DNA of 64,000 bases from Fuerstiella sp. (GTDB taxonomy: Bacteria > Planctomycetota > Planctomycetia > Planctomycetales > Planctomycetaceae). The DNA is taken from assembly GCA_022447185.1 (NCBI GenBank), contig JAKVAY010000036.1, positions 45,139-109,138 of the forward strand, given 5' to 3'. The translations under genes and the position numbers were made by a program. The notes beneath the pieces are model-generated. The model did not search any database, had not been told where the DNA came from, and was given only the letters and a program-made list of their open reading frames with translations. This document shows, piece by piece, positions 18,298-28,338 of the stretch (position 1 is its first letter; each line of letters starts with the position of its first letter).

Positions 18298-19359
18298 ATG
18301 CTGAGTAGCTGGGATCAACTCAAAGGCCACGCAGAACAGCGCCGGATGTTCCAGCGTTCGATGGCGCAGAATCGTCTGGCTCATGCGTGTGTTTTTGCGG
18401 GACCACCAGGCACTGGCAAACGCGAGTTTGCGCGATTGCTGGCCATGTCTGTTTTTTGTCGCAATCACGCAATGGAGGAACTGCGTGTCTGCGGAACATG
18501 TCGCGCCTGCCGGGCATTCAGTGCCGGCACCTGGCCCGATTTTCATGAGGTCGGTTTGCTCAGTGGAAAACGTGAGATCCTGATCGGCCAGGTTGCGGGT
18601 GAAGGAGAAAAACGTGGGCGTGAAGGTCTGTGCTTTGACCTGTCAATGAAACCACAGTCGTCCGACCGACGAGTGGCAGTGATCAATGATGCTCATCGTA
18701 TGACAGCAGAAGCCGCCAACGCCCTCCTCAAGACGCTTGAAGAACCACCGGCACAGGCACTCATGCTGCTGATCACGGACAGTCCGGAAACACTGCTGCC
18801 CACAATTCGCTCACGCTGCCAACAGGTGAGATTTTTTTCCTTGAGCGATACTGACATCAGGTCGATCCTGCTGGACAATGCGCTCGTGGATATCGAAGAA
18901 ACCGCTGATGCCGTGTCCAGACTCTGCGAAGGGAGTGTGGAAACCGCACTACAGTTGCTCGATGGCGATTTACGAAAGTTACGTGATGTTGTCGCACAGG
19001 AGTTGCAACTGCTGGAAACGATGAATTCGCTCGCCACAACAAACGCAGCCGTAGAAACGATCGAACAGATTTCCAGCAACGCCGGCGAACAGCGGCAGAA
19101 CGCTCAGTGGCTGCTGAAATTCGTCTCGGACGCATTACGTGAACGGCTAAGGACACTGGTTTCCGGCGACCTGTCGGACCCGTTGACTCAGCGACTGGGA
19201 GCCAGGCGTGGTGTTGATTTACTGACTTCGATGCTGACACGGACGGTCACGACATCCGGTCAGATTGACGGAATGGTCCCGGTTAGCCTTGCGGTCAGTT
19301 CATTATTCGATGATCTGGCTCAGACGCTGCGTGCCGCCATGAAAGGCTCCTCGCCGTAA
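18298..19359 (+). CDS. holB: DNA polymerase III delta' subunit (clamp-loader)
   Basis: 353 residues. AAA+ domain with Walker A GPPGTGK (residues 35-41), a zinc-knuckle with C54, C65, C68 and C71 (CGTCRAC), a Walker-B-like position with RVAVINDAHRM, NALLKTLEEPP, and the SRC motif in TIRSRCQQVRFF that supplies the arginine finger. The C-terminal part is helical and divergent, as usual. It helps load the sliding clamp during replication. Unlike E. coli delta', the Walker A motif looks intact, so nucleotide binding is possible; this is common outside the Proteobacteria. Possibly co-transcribed with trpE. Confidence 0.87.
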   Translation: MLSSWDQLKGHAEQRRMFQRSMAQNRLAHACVFAGPPGTGKREFARLLAMSVFCRNHAMEELRVCGTCRACRAFSAGTWPDFHEVGLLSGKREILIGQVAGEGEKRGREGLCFDLSMKPQSSDRRVAVINDAHRMTAEAANALLKTLEEPPAQALMLLITDSPETLLPTIRSRCQQVRFFSLSDTDIRSILLDNALVDIEETADAVSRLCEGSVETALQLLDGDLRKLRDVVAQELQLLETMNSLATTNAAVETIEQISSNAGEQRQNAQWLLKFVSDALRERLRTLVSGDLSDPLTQRLGARRGVDLLTSMLTRTVTTSGQIDGMVPVSLAVSSLFDDLAQTLRAAMKGSSP

Positions 19360-19708
19360 AGCCGCGGACTGATCGTCGGGACCGGAACAATCCTGGCGTT
19401 AAGGAAGTATCTACAAATGATTTCTTCCGGATTTACTCATTTTCAGTTTGATTGACAATAAACTCTGATCCGTCAGTACCGACTCTGCGTTGTTACCTCA
19501 AAACTTCGAAGCAGTGACGTGCTCCGAATTTCAGACAGCCATCGCGATGGAAATTCCTTGTCACGTAAGACCTTTCGCAAGACAACGCATTGCAACTCCA
19601 ATGAACCGGACAGAACAGCGACATTTGCTCTGACAGGGTTAAATCGCCGGACGTACCGACATATAATTCTGCAGCCTCTCGAAATCGGCTCAATTTTGAG
19701 ATTCGTGA
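19360..19708. other. Intergenic region before the NfeD-type protease gene
   Basis: No gene in 349 bases. It contains a likely promoter near its end (19639-19667). A TTGACA at 19452-19457 has no matching -10 box. Confidence 0.4.
19639..19667 (+). promoter_or_regulatory. Candidate promoter of the NfeD-type protease gene
   Basis: A perfect TATAAT at 19662-19667 lies 17 bases after TTAAAT (19639-19644, three of six consensus positions). The expected transcription start around 19674 precedes the ATG at 19709. Confidence 0.35.
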
Positions 19709-21931
19709 ATGGACCCAGCAAAGCCGGAAATTCCGGAAGTAACTCGTCTCCTGGCAATCGCTCTCTGTCTGGGGTTATTGACACCTGGTCTGTTGACTGT
19801 TGCGCAGGAGCCTGATCAGGAACGAATTGGGCAATTTGTCAAACTGCCAGCACAAATCAGCGATGCACAGGTAACGCTGGTTCGCAATCAGCTGCTGGAA
19901 CTCTCCCGGCGATCGGTCAAAGAGAAAAAAGAAGCCGTCATGGTTCTTAAACTGGTCCCCGGAGCCAGTACAGTGGGGAATGTAACGGACCTTGCCCGAG
20001 TGCTCATCAACGACGAAACGTCTTCCGTAAAAACTGTCGCGTGGGTTCAGGATCGAATTGTCGGCAGCCATGCGATCGTGGCACTGGCATGTCATGAAAT
20101 CATGATGGCACCCAGAGCCGCACTTGGTGACGTCGGGAAAGGCAGCCCGGTACCGAATGACGAAGCGGCATTCGTTCGACGAGTGGTAGCCAAACGCCGA
20201 AATCCTCGCATAGCTCCTGCAGTTGCCGAGGCCATGATCAATCCGTCTGCCGGACTGGTTCGTGTCGGCATCTCTCAGGATACCAGTGAGCCGGACTACC
20301 GGTTCGTTTCGCCCAAGGAACTGAAGCAACTACTGGCAGCCGGACAGGAAGTGACGTCCACAGATCGCATCCGCGAGCCAGACCAACCGGCAGCGTTCAC
20401 GACTGAAGAAGCTCTGCGTCTCCATTTTCTGATCGCCGATTCAGCCCAAAGTGATGACGACGTGCGACACGCCTGGGGGCTTCCGCTGGCAGCGCGCCGT
20501 CGGTCAAAGAGGTCTGACGAGCCGGTAAACGTCGCCGTAATTGCCATTCATGGCACAATCACACCCGTTGTCGCCGAGTTCGTGATCCGTGAAACTCGTA
20601 AGGCCGTGGCAAAGGGTGTCAATTTATTGATCTATGATATCGATTCCCCTGGTGGATTCCTGACCTCCAGTGAAGAAATTGCCACGACAATCGCAGACCT
20701 CGATGCCGCAACAATCACCAGCGTTGCATGGATCCAGCATGATGCACTCAGCGGAGCGGCGCTGTCCGCAATGGGATGTGATCAGATCATAATGACTCCG
20801 GATGCAAAGATCGGAGATATCGGCGTGATCCAGCTCTCCGAAGATGGTGCATTCGATCGTGTGCCTGAAAAACTGGTGAGTCCACTCATGGTCACTATGG
20901 AAAATCTGGCGAAGAAAAAAGACCGCCCGGTGGGCGTGCTGCATGCCATGGTCGACCGAAACCTTCAGGTTTTCGAAGTCACTCACAAAGATACCGGACG
21001 TCGGACATTCATGACTCAGGCTGAGATTGATACCACGCAGAATGACTGGGTTCGCGGAAAGCTGGTATTCTCATCCCGCAAAGGAAACCTGCTGACAGTA
21101 AACGGTGTGGAGGCCCACGAACTCCAGATCGCCGAAGCGCCATGTACCACACTGGATGAGTTGCAGTTGCGTCTGGGAATTCCTGAAGAAGTCACAATGA
21201 AACCACTTGCTGCCACGTGGGTTGACACACTTGTCTTCATGCTGAATTCGACCGTCGGCGCATTTGCACTAATTACCCTGGCCATCACCTGCATCTATCT
21301 GGAAGCCCATCTGCCAGGCGGGTTCTTTGGTATCCTGGCAGCAGCTTTATTCGCGATGTTTTTCTGGAGCCGCTACCTGGGTGGAACAGCCGGAACCCTG
21401 GAACTCGTCATGTTCGTCCTCGGCATTGGGTTGTTGCTTCTGGAGGTCTTCGTGATACCGGGGTTTGGTGTCTTTGGCATAAGCGGTATTCTCCTGATGG
21501 TTGGTTCCCTTGTGATGGCCAGCAATACGTTTGCTGGAATGACGACCGGCGAGCAATTCCATGAGACTATGGGCAGCCTGGGAACAGTTACCGGTGCACT
21601 CGTGACGGTCATTGTGGTGGCCTCCGTCCTGAATCATTTTCTGCCTTCAATGCCCGTGTTTAAGCATCTGATGCTGTCGCCTCCCGGTCAGATCTCTGAG
21701 GACGGGCTGATTGATCCTGTGAAGGCTGCCGTTGCATCCGGAACAGAGGCTGTTGGTGTAGGCGATCGTGGAACAGCCGCGTCAATATTACGTCCGGCCG
21801 GCAAAGCCACATTCAGCGACAACTATGTCGACGTCGTGAGTGAAGGATCTTACATTGAGCACGGTACTGCGATCGAAGTTGTGCGTGTTGCCGGCAACCG
21901 TGTGGTTGTACGACCTGTCGCGGATTCCTGA
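19709..21931 (+). CDS. Membrane-bound ClpP-class serine protease, NfeD family, with two ClpP-like domains
   Basis: 740 residues. After a signal peptide (LLAIALCLGLLTPGLLTVAQ) a first ClpP-like domain (about 40-200: VLKLVPGASTVGN, DRIVGSHAIVALACHEIMMAP) looks degenerate. A second, more typical domain follows (about 270-420: VAVIAIHGTITPVV, YDIDSPGGFLTSSEEIA, HDALSGAALSAMGCDQIIMTP), with the likely nucleophile Ser in LSGAAL. Then come a linker, four to five transmembrane helices (about 515-640) and a C-terminal OB-fold NfeD domain (GDRGTAASILRPAGKATF to VVRPVADS). NfeD proteases cleave membrane proteins such as stomatins; no stomatin gene is adjacent. The rodA/ftsW-like gene follows after 77 bases. 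Confidence 0.85.
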   Translation: MDPAKPEIPEVTRLLAIALCLGLLTPGLLTVAQEPDQERIGQFVKLPAQISDAQVTLVRNQLLELSRRSVKEKKEAVMVLKLVPGASTVGNVTDLARVLINDETSSVKTVAWVQDRIVGSHAIVALACHEIMMAPRAALGDVGKGSPVPNDEAAFVRRVVAKRRNPRIAPAVAEAMINPSAGLVRVGISQDTSEPDYRFVSPKELKQLLAAGQEVTSTDRIREPDQPAAFTTEEALRLHFLIADSAQSDDDVRHAWGLPLAARRRSKRSDEPVNVAVIAIHGTITPVVAEFVIRETRKAVAKGVNLLIYDIDSPGGFLTSSEEIATTIADLDAATITSVAWIQHDALSGAALSAMGCDQIIMTPDAKIGDIGVIQLSEDGAFDRVPEKLVSPLMVTMENLAKKKDRPVGVLHAMVDRNLQVFEVTHKDTGRRTFMTQAEIDTTQNDWVRGKLVFSSRKGNLLTVNGVEAHELQIAEAPCTTLDELQLRLGIPEEVTMKPLAATWVDTLVFMLNSTVGAFALITLAITCIYLEAHLPGGFFGILAAALFAMFFWSRYLGGTAGTLELVMFVLGIGLLLLEVFVIPGFGVFGISGILLMVGSLVMASNTFAGMTTGEQFHETMGSLGTVTGALVTVIVVASVLNHFLPSMPVFKHLMLSPPGQISEDGLIDPVKAAVASGTEAVGVGDRGTAASILRPAGKATFSDNYVDVVSEGSYIEHGTAIEVVRVAGNRVVVRPVADS

Positions 21932-22008
21932 ATTTTTTATCTGAGCCTCCAGTACCGCCATATTCGGCACTGTCTCTGTCCATACAAACCTGATGATCGG
22001 AAAACGGT

Positions 22009-23136
22009 TTGGCGAACTGGCTCCGAAATGTACCACTGCTAATCCCCTTGTGCTGCATCGGGATCACCATCTCCGGACTATGTGGTCTGCATCGTGCTGA
22101 CCAGTTGTATGGAGAATCACGCCTCTTCGAACGTCAACTCATCTGGATCGTACTGGCCTGGCCGGCGATGTTCCTTGTGACAACTGTTTCCTGGCGACGT
22201 TTGAAAAATACTGGTCCGGCGCTATTCGCAGTCTGTCTGTGTTTGCTCGTACTCGTCCTGTTTATGCCCCCCGTTAATGGTTCGCGGCGATGGATCCCGC
22301 TCGGACTGATGGATTTTCAACCCAGCGAACCAGCTCGACTGACGCTCATCATGGCTTTAGCGTCCTGGCTAATGTATCGCGAGAACCAAACCACGATACG
22401 CGGCCTCGTCCCGCCGTTCATCATCACAATGCTGCCGTTGCTGTTGATTCTTTGGGAACCTGATCTGGGTACGGCCATGCTGTTTCTGCCAATACTCTAT
22501 GCCATGCTGTTTGCCGCTGGCGCACGGCCGACGCACCTCCTCGCAGCCGCTCTGATCGGTGTGATGATGCTGCCGCTGCTGTGGCAGCAAATGACATCGG
22601 AACAAAAATCTCGAATTGTAATGCTGTTCAATCAGTCTGATGGTGGTGCTGCTCCGGCTGGAGACGGATTCCATCTTCATCAGTCAAAGCAGGTACTCGC
22701 ACTGGGAGGAATTCACGGCAGTTTCCGGAACGAAGAACCTGTGACTGAAGACGATGCGGCATGGCAACTTCCTGCTGCACGCACGGATTTTATTCTTGTC
22801 GTAATCGGGGAACGCTACGGACTGGCGGGCGTATCGTTCGTGTTACTGCTGTACGTGCTGCTGGTGTGGCAGGGATTGAGAGCGGCGGCAAAAACACAGG
22901 ATCCCTGGGCTCGGCTGGTTGCGGTCGGTATCGTGACAATGATCGGTGTGCAGACGATCATCAATACCAGCATGATGGTTGGACTGATGCCGATTACCGG
23001 TATGACACTTCCATTTTGCAGCTACGGTGGCTCGAGTCTCCTGAGTTTTTCTGTCGCCGTCGGCCTGCTGATGAATATCACCATGCGACCCGGTTACGAC
23101 GTTGCGCCAGTTCCGTTTCGCAGACGTGAGCATTAG
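22009..23136 (+). CDS. SEDS family peptidoglycan glycosyltransferase (RodA/FtsW type)
   Basis: 375 residues, about ten transmembrane helices. Conserved SEDS blocks: NGSRRWIPLGLMDFQPSEPARLTLIM, EPDLGTAMLFLPI, SKQVLALGG, ARTDFILVVIGERYGLAG with the catalytic Asp, and PITGMTLPFCSYGGSSLL. These proteins polymerise lipid II together with a class B PBP. The start is a TTG at 22009, because a stop lies just upstream in this frame and no nearby ATG is available. RodA is the more likely role, since Planctomycetes generally lack FtsZ. Same strand as and 77 bases after the NfeD-type gene. Confidence 0.88.
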   Translation: MANWLRNVPLLIPLCCIGITISGLCGLHRADQLYGESRLFERQLIWIVLAWPAMFLVTTVSWRRLKNTGPALFAVCLCLLVLVLFMPPVNGSRRWIPLGLMDFQPSEPARLTLIMALASWLMYRENQTTIRGLVPPFIITMLPLLLILWEPDLGTAMLFLPILYAMLFAAGARPTHLLAAALIGVMMLPLLWQQMTSEQKSRIVMLFNQSDGGAAPAGDGFHLHQSKQVLALGGIHGSFRNEEPVTEDDAAWQLPAARTDFILVVIGERYGLAGVSFVLLLYVLLVWQGLRAAAKTQDPWARLVAVGIVTMIGVQTIINTSMMVGLMPITGMTLPFCSYGGSSLLSFSVAVGLLMNITMRPGYDVAPVPFRRREH

Positions 23137-23157
23137 GCAGGGCAGAACACAAACGAC

Positions 23158-23175
23158 GTCTCCTCATGTGGAGAC
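23158..23175. terminator. Small hairpin between convergent genes
   Basis: GTCTCC-TCATGT-GGAGAC lies in the 27-base gap and over the last codon of the convergent ABC-permease gene. It has no T-run, so termination is uncertain. Confidence 0.3.
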
Positions 23176-25548
23176 TGACACAGTGTTCTTGTCGACATAG
23201 GGTTTCAGATCTCCGCGCCGTCGAGCCTCCTGCTGTCGCATCAGGTCTCGAATCATGACTCGGCAGGCGATTACCACAATCACACTGCAAACAATGAGGA
23301 CCGGAGAATGATACTGCAGTTGTTCAGATTCGTCGCGACCGAACAGCATGCCCTTCGGCAACGGAAACATATTCCGACTGTGCAGCAGAGCCAGAGTGTT
23401 GGTAATGAAATGAAAAAGAATCACCGGGAATAAACTGCGACTGTGGATTGCAACAAGTCCGATCAACAGTCCAACCAGTGTTGCATTGAAGACCTGTTGA
23501 GGAATCATGTGGATTACGCCGAACATGACCGATGATATAACGATTGCAACAGCCAGTCGCCCACCGCGCGCCAGACCACTCAGTATAAATCCACGAAAAG
23601 CCAGTTCTTCACAGATCGCCGGAGTCAACGCAAATACGGCGATCAGTACCCACAGCGGCTGTGTCTCGCTGCTCATTAGACGGTGAACACGTGCGATCGC
23701 GTCAGGAATGTCCGGAAACACTCCGTTCTCTGCTAGGAATCGGCTGAGTTCAATGCTCAGTGGGTGCACGGCAACAGCTAATCCAGCCGCCGACAAAAGC
23801 GCTCCTGATGATGGCCGTCGCAAACGAAACGTCGCACGCGGACTAGTCGTCAGTATGATCCCCATGAACACTGCCGGACAGGCGATCGTCACGAGTTGCT
23901 GGACACAGATGAGTTTCAGCATGCTCAAGGCTCTCTGTTCTTCCGTACCACTGAGATCCGGACGAAGCCAGGTAATCGCAACCAGCTGGAGCACAAGCAA
24001 ACCAACAAAACAAAAGACGGCTTCTGGAAATGCGGGCACGGCGTCTTTGGGTCGCGCCAGTTGCTTCAGCCAAGTCCTCAGGTCGAATTTCTCAGCTTCG
24101 CGGAACAGGACCGTTTCGTTGTTATACAGTTCAATCGCCCACCAGATCGCCAGCAGGCTGTAACCAAAACTGGATACCAGCACAGGAATGGCATAAGCCA
24201 TCAGACTGCCGGACTGGGTCGAAGTAAGCAGCAGCCCCTTGAGCAGGAGGGCGACATTCAGTACAGGCAGTACGCTGTAAAGTGGTGCAATCTCAACTGA
24301 TGGCCACAGACAAAACATAGTCAGTCCCATGATCACCATCAGTAGCGGCGTCAGATAATTCTGGCCTTCCTTCGTTGAGCGAGCGAATGTAGCCAGCGCC
24401 AGGCAGAGCGCACTAAAGAGTGCTGCCAGTGGCAGCAGCGAAATCACAACCCAAATGATCGCGGACGCCGGAGGAAACTGCAGACTAATAGTGTCTGTCA
24501 ATCCGCCGCCCATGGATGACGCCATCTGGTGCCCCGTAATCGCCATACTGGCGAGATTCATCAACGCAGAACAGACACTGAACAGCATGATGGTGCAGAA
24601 TTTTCCCAGAACCAGCTCGACACGTCTGGCCGGACTGATCAGCAGCGTTTCCATCGTGCCCCGCTCTTTTTCGCCTGCGCCCAGATCAATAGCAGGATAG
24701 AAGGCGCCAGTGAGTGTCATGATCACGAGCATTGCCGGAAACAATTTGCTCCAGACATTGGCCGCCACCTGCTCGCCCCCGGCAACTTCCACCCATTGAA
24801 GCCGAGCCGGATGCTGAAGTGCCTCGGGAAGAGACGCTTCATCAAACATGGACCTGCGCAGGTTTGATTCCCAGGAGCGTAGTGCGGACTGTACGATGGA
24901 AAATGCCACGACTGATTTGTCATCTGCGCTGTTACGAACAACGATCAGCCCCGACGGACTCTGTGTGGCAGCCGGTTCGGCGGCACCATTGCGAATTTGT
25001 TGTCGGACGGATGCTACAGCGTCCGAGTAGCCGTCGGGGACCAGTACAAGCACGTCAATACCGGATTCGTTAAACAACGAAATCAAATCGTTATTAGCCT
25101 GTCGGCCGATTTCCGCGGAATTCGATACAGTCCCGGCTGCGGCCCTGGTGGCAATCGCGTTTCGAACATGGAATGCCAGAATTTCAGCCTGTTCAAGCAA
25201 GCCATGCGGAGTGGGATCATCACCAGACGAATGCGCCAACGGACTCGAATGTGACTCTGCCTGATCGGTGATGACGGAAACGGGTGTTCTATCCTTGCCC
25301 GATTCCAGCCAGCGAGCATCAATTTCGCCGTCAGCCAGGAAGGACGGATCGCCCGGCAACTCACTGGCATTGAGGATTACTACGGTACGATGCTGCTCGC
25401 TGAATGTGAGCATCATTTCAACGAGGCCCAACCCCAGCATGGGATACAACAGCACCGGCAGAATGGTGATCATGAACAGCGTACGCCGGTCGCGCAGCTG
25501 GTCACGGACCTCACGCATAAAAATCAGTCTGATGTTTTTCCAGTTCAC
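23164..25548 (-). CDS. ABC-2 type permease fused to a CPBP intramembrane metalloprotease
   Basis: 794 residues. Residues 1 to about 430 form an ABC-2/NatB-like permease: a first helix (MITILPVLLYPMLGLGLVEMML), a large extracytoplasmic domain (about 55-260), then several helices with DLGAGEKERGTMETLLISP. The C-terminal part (about 560-760) is a CPBP (CAAX protease/bacteriocin-processing) domain: PAICEELAFRG (E647, E648), FGVIHM and FHFITNT supply the Glu-Glu, His and His/Asn motif residues. It pairs with the ATPase gene 25 bases upstream and is likely an exporter with built-in proteolysis, or a sodium-extrusion-like system. The substrate is unknown. The architecture occurs in other Planctomycetes. 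Confidence 0.87.
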   Translation of the reverse strand: MNWKNIRLIFMREVRDQLRDRRTLFMITILPVLLYPMLGLGLVEMMLTFSEQHRTVVILNASELPGDPSFLADGEIDARWLESGKDRTPVSVITDQAESHSSPLAHSSGDDPTPHGLLEQAEILAFHVRNAIATRAAAGTVSNSAEIGRQANNDLISLFNESGIDVLVLVPDGYSDAVASVRQQIRNGAAEPAATQSPSGLIVVRNSADDKSVVAFSIVQSALRSWESNLRRSMFDEASLPEALQHPARLQWVEVAGGEQVAANVWSKLFPAMLVIMTLTGAFYPAIDLGAGEKERGTMETLLISPARRVELVLGKFCTIMLFSVCSALMNLASMAITGHQMASSMGGGLTDTISLQFPPASAIIWVVISLLPLAALFSALCLALATFARSTKEGQNYLTPLLMVIMGLTMFCLWPSVEIAPLYSVLPVLNVALLLKGLLLTSTQSGSLMAYAIPVLVSSFGYSLLAIWWAIELYNNETVLFREAEKFDLRTWLKQLARPKDAVPAFPEAVFCFVGLLVLQLVAITWLRPDLSGTEEQRALSMLKLICVQQLVTIACPAVFMGIILTTSPRATFRLRRPSSGALLSAAGLAVAVHPLSIELSRFLAENGVFPDIPDAIARVHRLMSSETQPLWVLIAVFALTPAICEELAFRGFILSGLARGGRLAVAIVISSVMFGVIHMIPQQVFNATLVGLLIGLVAIHSRSLFPVILFHFITNTLALLHSRNMFPLPKGMLFGRDESEQLQYHSPVLIVCSVIVVIACRVMIRDLMRQQEARRRGDLKPYVDKNTVSVST

Positions 25549-25573
25549 TTCGGCCAGATTTTTTTTGACGACA

Positions 25574-26350
25574 TTAAACAGACGATGCTGATTCAGTTTC
25601 AGCCTGCTGCTGTGAATCGAATTTACGAATCAGATCAAAGAACAGTTCTTCGACATTGGGCTGACGGTGTGTGCTGACAAGTTCATCACGATGGCCACTG
25701 GCAAGAATTCTGCCTCGATGAATAATTGCAATACGTTTACACAATTTGTCGACTTCACTCATGATGTGGGTCGAATAAATAATGCATTTGCCCTGGTCTC
25801 GCAGCACCTCTACGGCTTCAAGAACCTTACGTGCGACAAGCACGTCCAGACCGGACGTGGGTTCGTCGAAAATGATGACGGGAGGGTCATGCACAATCGT
25901 ACGAGCAATCGACACCTTTTGTTTCATCCCGGTCGACATCTTCCCTCCAAGCCGGTCGCCGATTTCATGCATCTGAAGGATGTCAAAAATTTCTTCAATG
26001 CGTTCCTGCAGACGATCTTCGTGAATGCCATACAAACGACCGAAATACTCGACCATCTCACGAGCCGTCATTCGATCGTAAATCCCGGTATTGCCGGACA
26101 TAAATCCTATCCGTCGGCGGACACCCTCGGGATCACGCATTACATTGAGCCCTGCAACTTCGGCAATACCACGAGTGGGCTTCAGAATCGTGCTCAGAAT
26201 TCGAAGGCAGGTCGTCTTACCGGCACCATTGGGCCCCAGCAGGCCGAAAATCTCACCCGGACGCACATCGAATGTGACTTCGTCCAGTGCACGAATTACT
26301 CCGCCGCTGAAGTCCTGGAACTCTCTGGTCAGTCCGTGAACTTGAATCAT
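25574..26350 (-). CDS. ABC transporter ATP-binding protein (NatA-like)
   Basis: 258 residues from ATG 26350; the longer frame to 26422 adds residues without family similarity. Walker A is [14 protein letters not shown], the Q-loop region is [21 protein letters not shown], the signature is [10 protein letters not shown] (LSGGQ variant), Walker B is [14 protein letters not shown] and the H-loop is [14 protein letters not shown]. It energises the adjacent permease-CPBP fusion, with which it forms an obvious two-gene operon. Confidence 0.92.
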   Translation of the reverse strand: MIQVHGLTREFQDFSGGVIRALDEVTFDVRPGEIFGLLGPNGAGKTTCLRILSTILKPTRGIAEVAGLNVMRDPEGVRRRIGFMSGNTGIYDRMTAREMVEYFGRLYGIHEDRLQERIEEIFDILQMHEIGDRLGGKMSTGMKQKVSIARTIVHDPPVIIFDEPTSGLDVLVARKVLEAVEVLRDQGKCIIYSTHIMSEVDKLCKRIAIIHRGRILASGHRDELVSTHRQPNVEELFFDLIRKFDSQQQAETESASSV

Positions 26351-26558
26351 GAGCCAGGAACCGTGAGGAGTCTTGGAATGCCGGTCACCGCCGCGGGGCG
26401 CAGGAAAAGTTAACGCTACCACATCCAGTGGATTCAGCCGTCAGAATCATAGATACCAGACCGCAATTGACCCCGCAGAATCGTTATTTCCGATGCGAAA
26501 CTTCCTGTCCGCGTTCGAAATCGCATTCAGGCCGCCGCTGTATGTTTTCGTAAAATGC

Positions 26559-27809
26559 TTAACTACTCTCACCGACCTGCAGACATTTCAGAACGCCACT
26601 GTCTCTTATAAACAACCGGCCGTTGCTGATCGCAGGCAGGCGATAACCTCTTGGTGTAGGATCGAGCACGTTTGATCGCTGGAGTTCACGGTACATCTCA
26701 GGATCTGCGGCAATGCGAATCAATTCACCACCAAAGGTCAACATCAGCAACTCCTGGTTAACACGAATCATGGTCCCGTAGTCAAAGCCGTTCTTCGTCC
26801 ACAAAACTTTCTCCCGTGACGGATCAATACACTTGAGACTGGCAGACCCAACATCCTGCCGTCCATCGACAGCAAACAGCAGACGCCCCTGCCTGATGGG
26901 AGTTGCATACTGCGTCGCCAGCAGTTTCTCACCGGACCGTTGAGGTTTCACAACATCTTCCGTCAACGAAGCCCAGACACTACCCACCCGGTAACTGGAC
27001 GATACGAAAACATGATTGCCAATGACCACCGGTGTTGCTCCGTTAACAGTTGGGCCACGCATCCCAAACGGAAAGCGGAATCGTACTTTTCCGTTTGTCG
27101 GATTGAGGGACAGCATATTGTTACGCGAAACGACGAGCGCATGTCGGGTACCATTCACGTTAGCAACAACAGGAGATGAGTAACTCGCAGCGTCCGAAAC
27201 ATTCTTCCAGACTGTTTCTCCGTCAACAGCCGAAAATGCAACAACGGCCGCATTCTTCCGGCCGCCAACGTTGACGATCAGTTTTCCATCATGCAACGCA
27301 GGAGTACTGCCCGCACCAAAATAGCTGTCCGGAGGAGAAAAATCTTTTGCTGTGTCGCGGTACCATACTTGTTGTCCATCGCTCGACTTCAGGCACCGCA
27401 CGATACCTTCCACACTAAAAACATAGACGTATCCCGCAGTCACCAGCGGTACACAGCGAGGCCCGGTATCACTGGAGACTCCTCCGCGATAGTCACATGA
27501 AAAACTTTGCTTCCAGATCGGTTCACCGTTGACAGCGTAGCGAGCCTCCACAATTTCCGACCTGCCAAGGCGGTGAAACAGATAGACAACATCGTTGTTC
27601 ACAGCAACACCGGCGAATCCCTGACCGACCTTCGCCTGCCAGACTTCTTCCGGACCGGATTTCGGCCATTGACTCAGCAGTTTCTCGTCGATCGCAATAC
27701 CATCACGCTGAGTTCCCAGAATCTGAGGCCAATCGCCAGCCGTCGCCACAGTTGCAACGGAGATGAAGCAAAAACTCAGAGTAACACGTAAACCGATACG
27801 AAGAAACAT
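26559..27809 (-). CDS. Secreted PQQ-like beta-propeller protein (paralogue)
   Basis: 416 residues from the ATG at 27809, chosen because a signal peptide follows (RIGLRVTLSFCFISVATVATAGDW). The mature protein starts WPQILGTQRDGIA and carries propeller blades such as NGEPIWKQSF, DGQQVWYRDT, DGETVWKNV and REKVLWTKNG. It shares the WPxxLGxxxxG start and the DTGPRC/NNGPRC block with the gene at 11455-12927, so the two are paralogues. Ligand unknown. It stands 208 bases upstream of the ABC ATPase gene on the same strand; co-transcription is possible but not shown. Confidence 0.82.
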   Translation of the reverse strand: MFLRIGLRVTLSFCFISVATVATAGDWPQILGTQRDGIAIDEKLLSQWPKSGPEEVWQAKVGQGFAGVAVNNDVVYLFHRLGRSEIVEARYAVNGEPIWKQSFSCDYRGGVSSDTGPRCVPLVTAGYVYVFSVEGIVRCLKSSDGQQVWYRDTAKDFSPPDSYFGAGSTPALHDGKLIVNVGGRKNAAVVAFSAVDGETVWKNVSDAASYSSPVVANVNGTRHALVVSRNNMLSLNPTNGKVRFRFPFGMRGPTVNGATPVVIGNHVFVSSSYRVGSVWASLTEDVVKPQRSGEKLLATQYATPIRQGRLLFAVDGRQDVGSASLKCIDPSREKVLWTKNGFDYGTMIRVNQELLMLTFGGELIRIAADPEMYRELQRSNVLDPTPRGYRLPAISNGRLFIRDSGVLKCLQVGESS

Positions 27810-28338
27810 TCGACGAAATCCAGCGGAATTGAAGTGAGTCCAACAGTTTCGATGATCAGGTCGAAGTTGCAAGGCCGCCGACCGTCGCACAAATAACACA
27901 GATCATGAGATTCACAATTCCCCGATGTATCCGCCACGCAGAGCGATCGACGGAATCGAGACCATGAGACGGGAGATCGTCATGAACAGGAAGCCTGATG
28001 TGAATACAGAGCGTTTGCTGGCATGGTGCGATCTCACTCTCTTCAGCGGGATCTCGCTCAGGTGACTGTATTTTCCTGTCGGTCCGGTTAAGAACACCAT
28101 CCGAAACAACCAAGTTCATCAGTCGCATCCCGTCGCTACTCCCGATGTCAGCAATGGCTCCGAGAATTGACGAGGCACGATGTCCGAGGACACAACTGAC
28201 TACTGTCGACGGGCAACCAGTCCTGCCGAAGTTCCTCAGCCGTAATCCTTGCACATGTTACCCTATGTACGTAACTTGCAAGTTTAGCTGAACACATTCG
28301 CAACGCGCCAATACATTTTGGATATGAGGAACACCACT
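27810..28338. other. Intergenic region between divergent PQQ-propeller and Cys-motif genes
   Basis: 529 bases. A minus-strand frame of 132 codons (27856-28254) has no recognisable features and is not called. Two adjacent palindromes, TACGTA (28268-28273) and ACTTGCAAGT (28274-28283), lie 55-70 bases before the downstream gene and could be regulatory. Confidence 0.35.

Noticed and set aside
19452-19457. TTGACA as a -35 box
   Set aside because: No -10-like hexamer at 16-18 bases downstream.
27856-28254. 132-codon minus-strand frame in an intergenic region
   Set aside because: No Shine-Dalgarno site, no domain, and composition unlike neighbouring genes; could still be checked for conservation.
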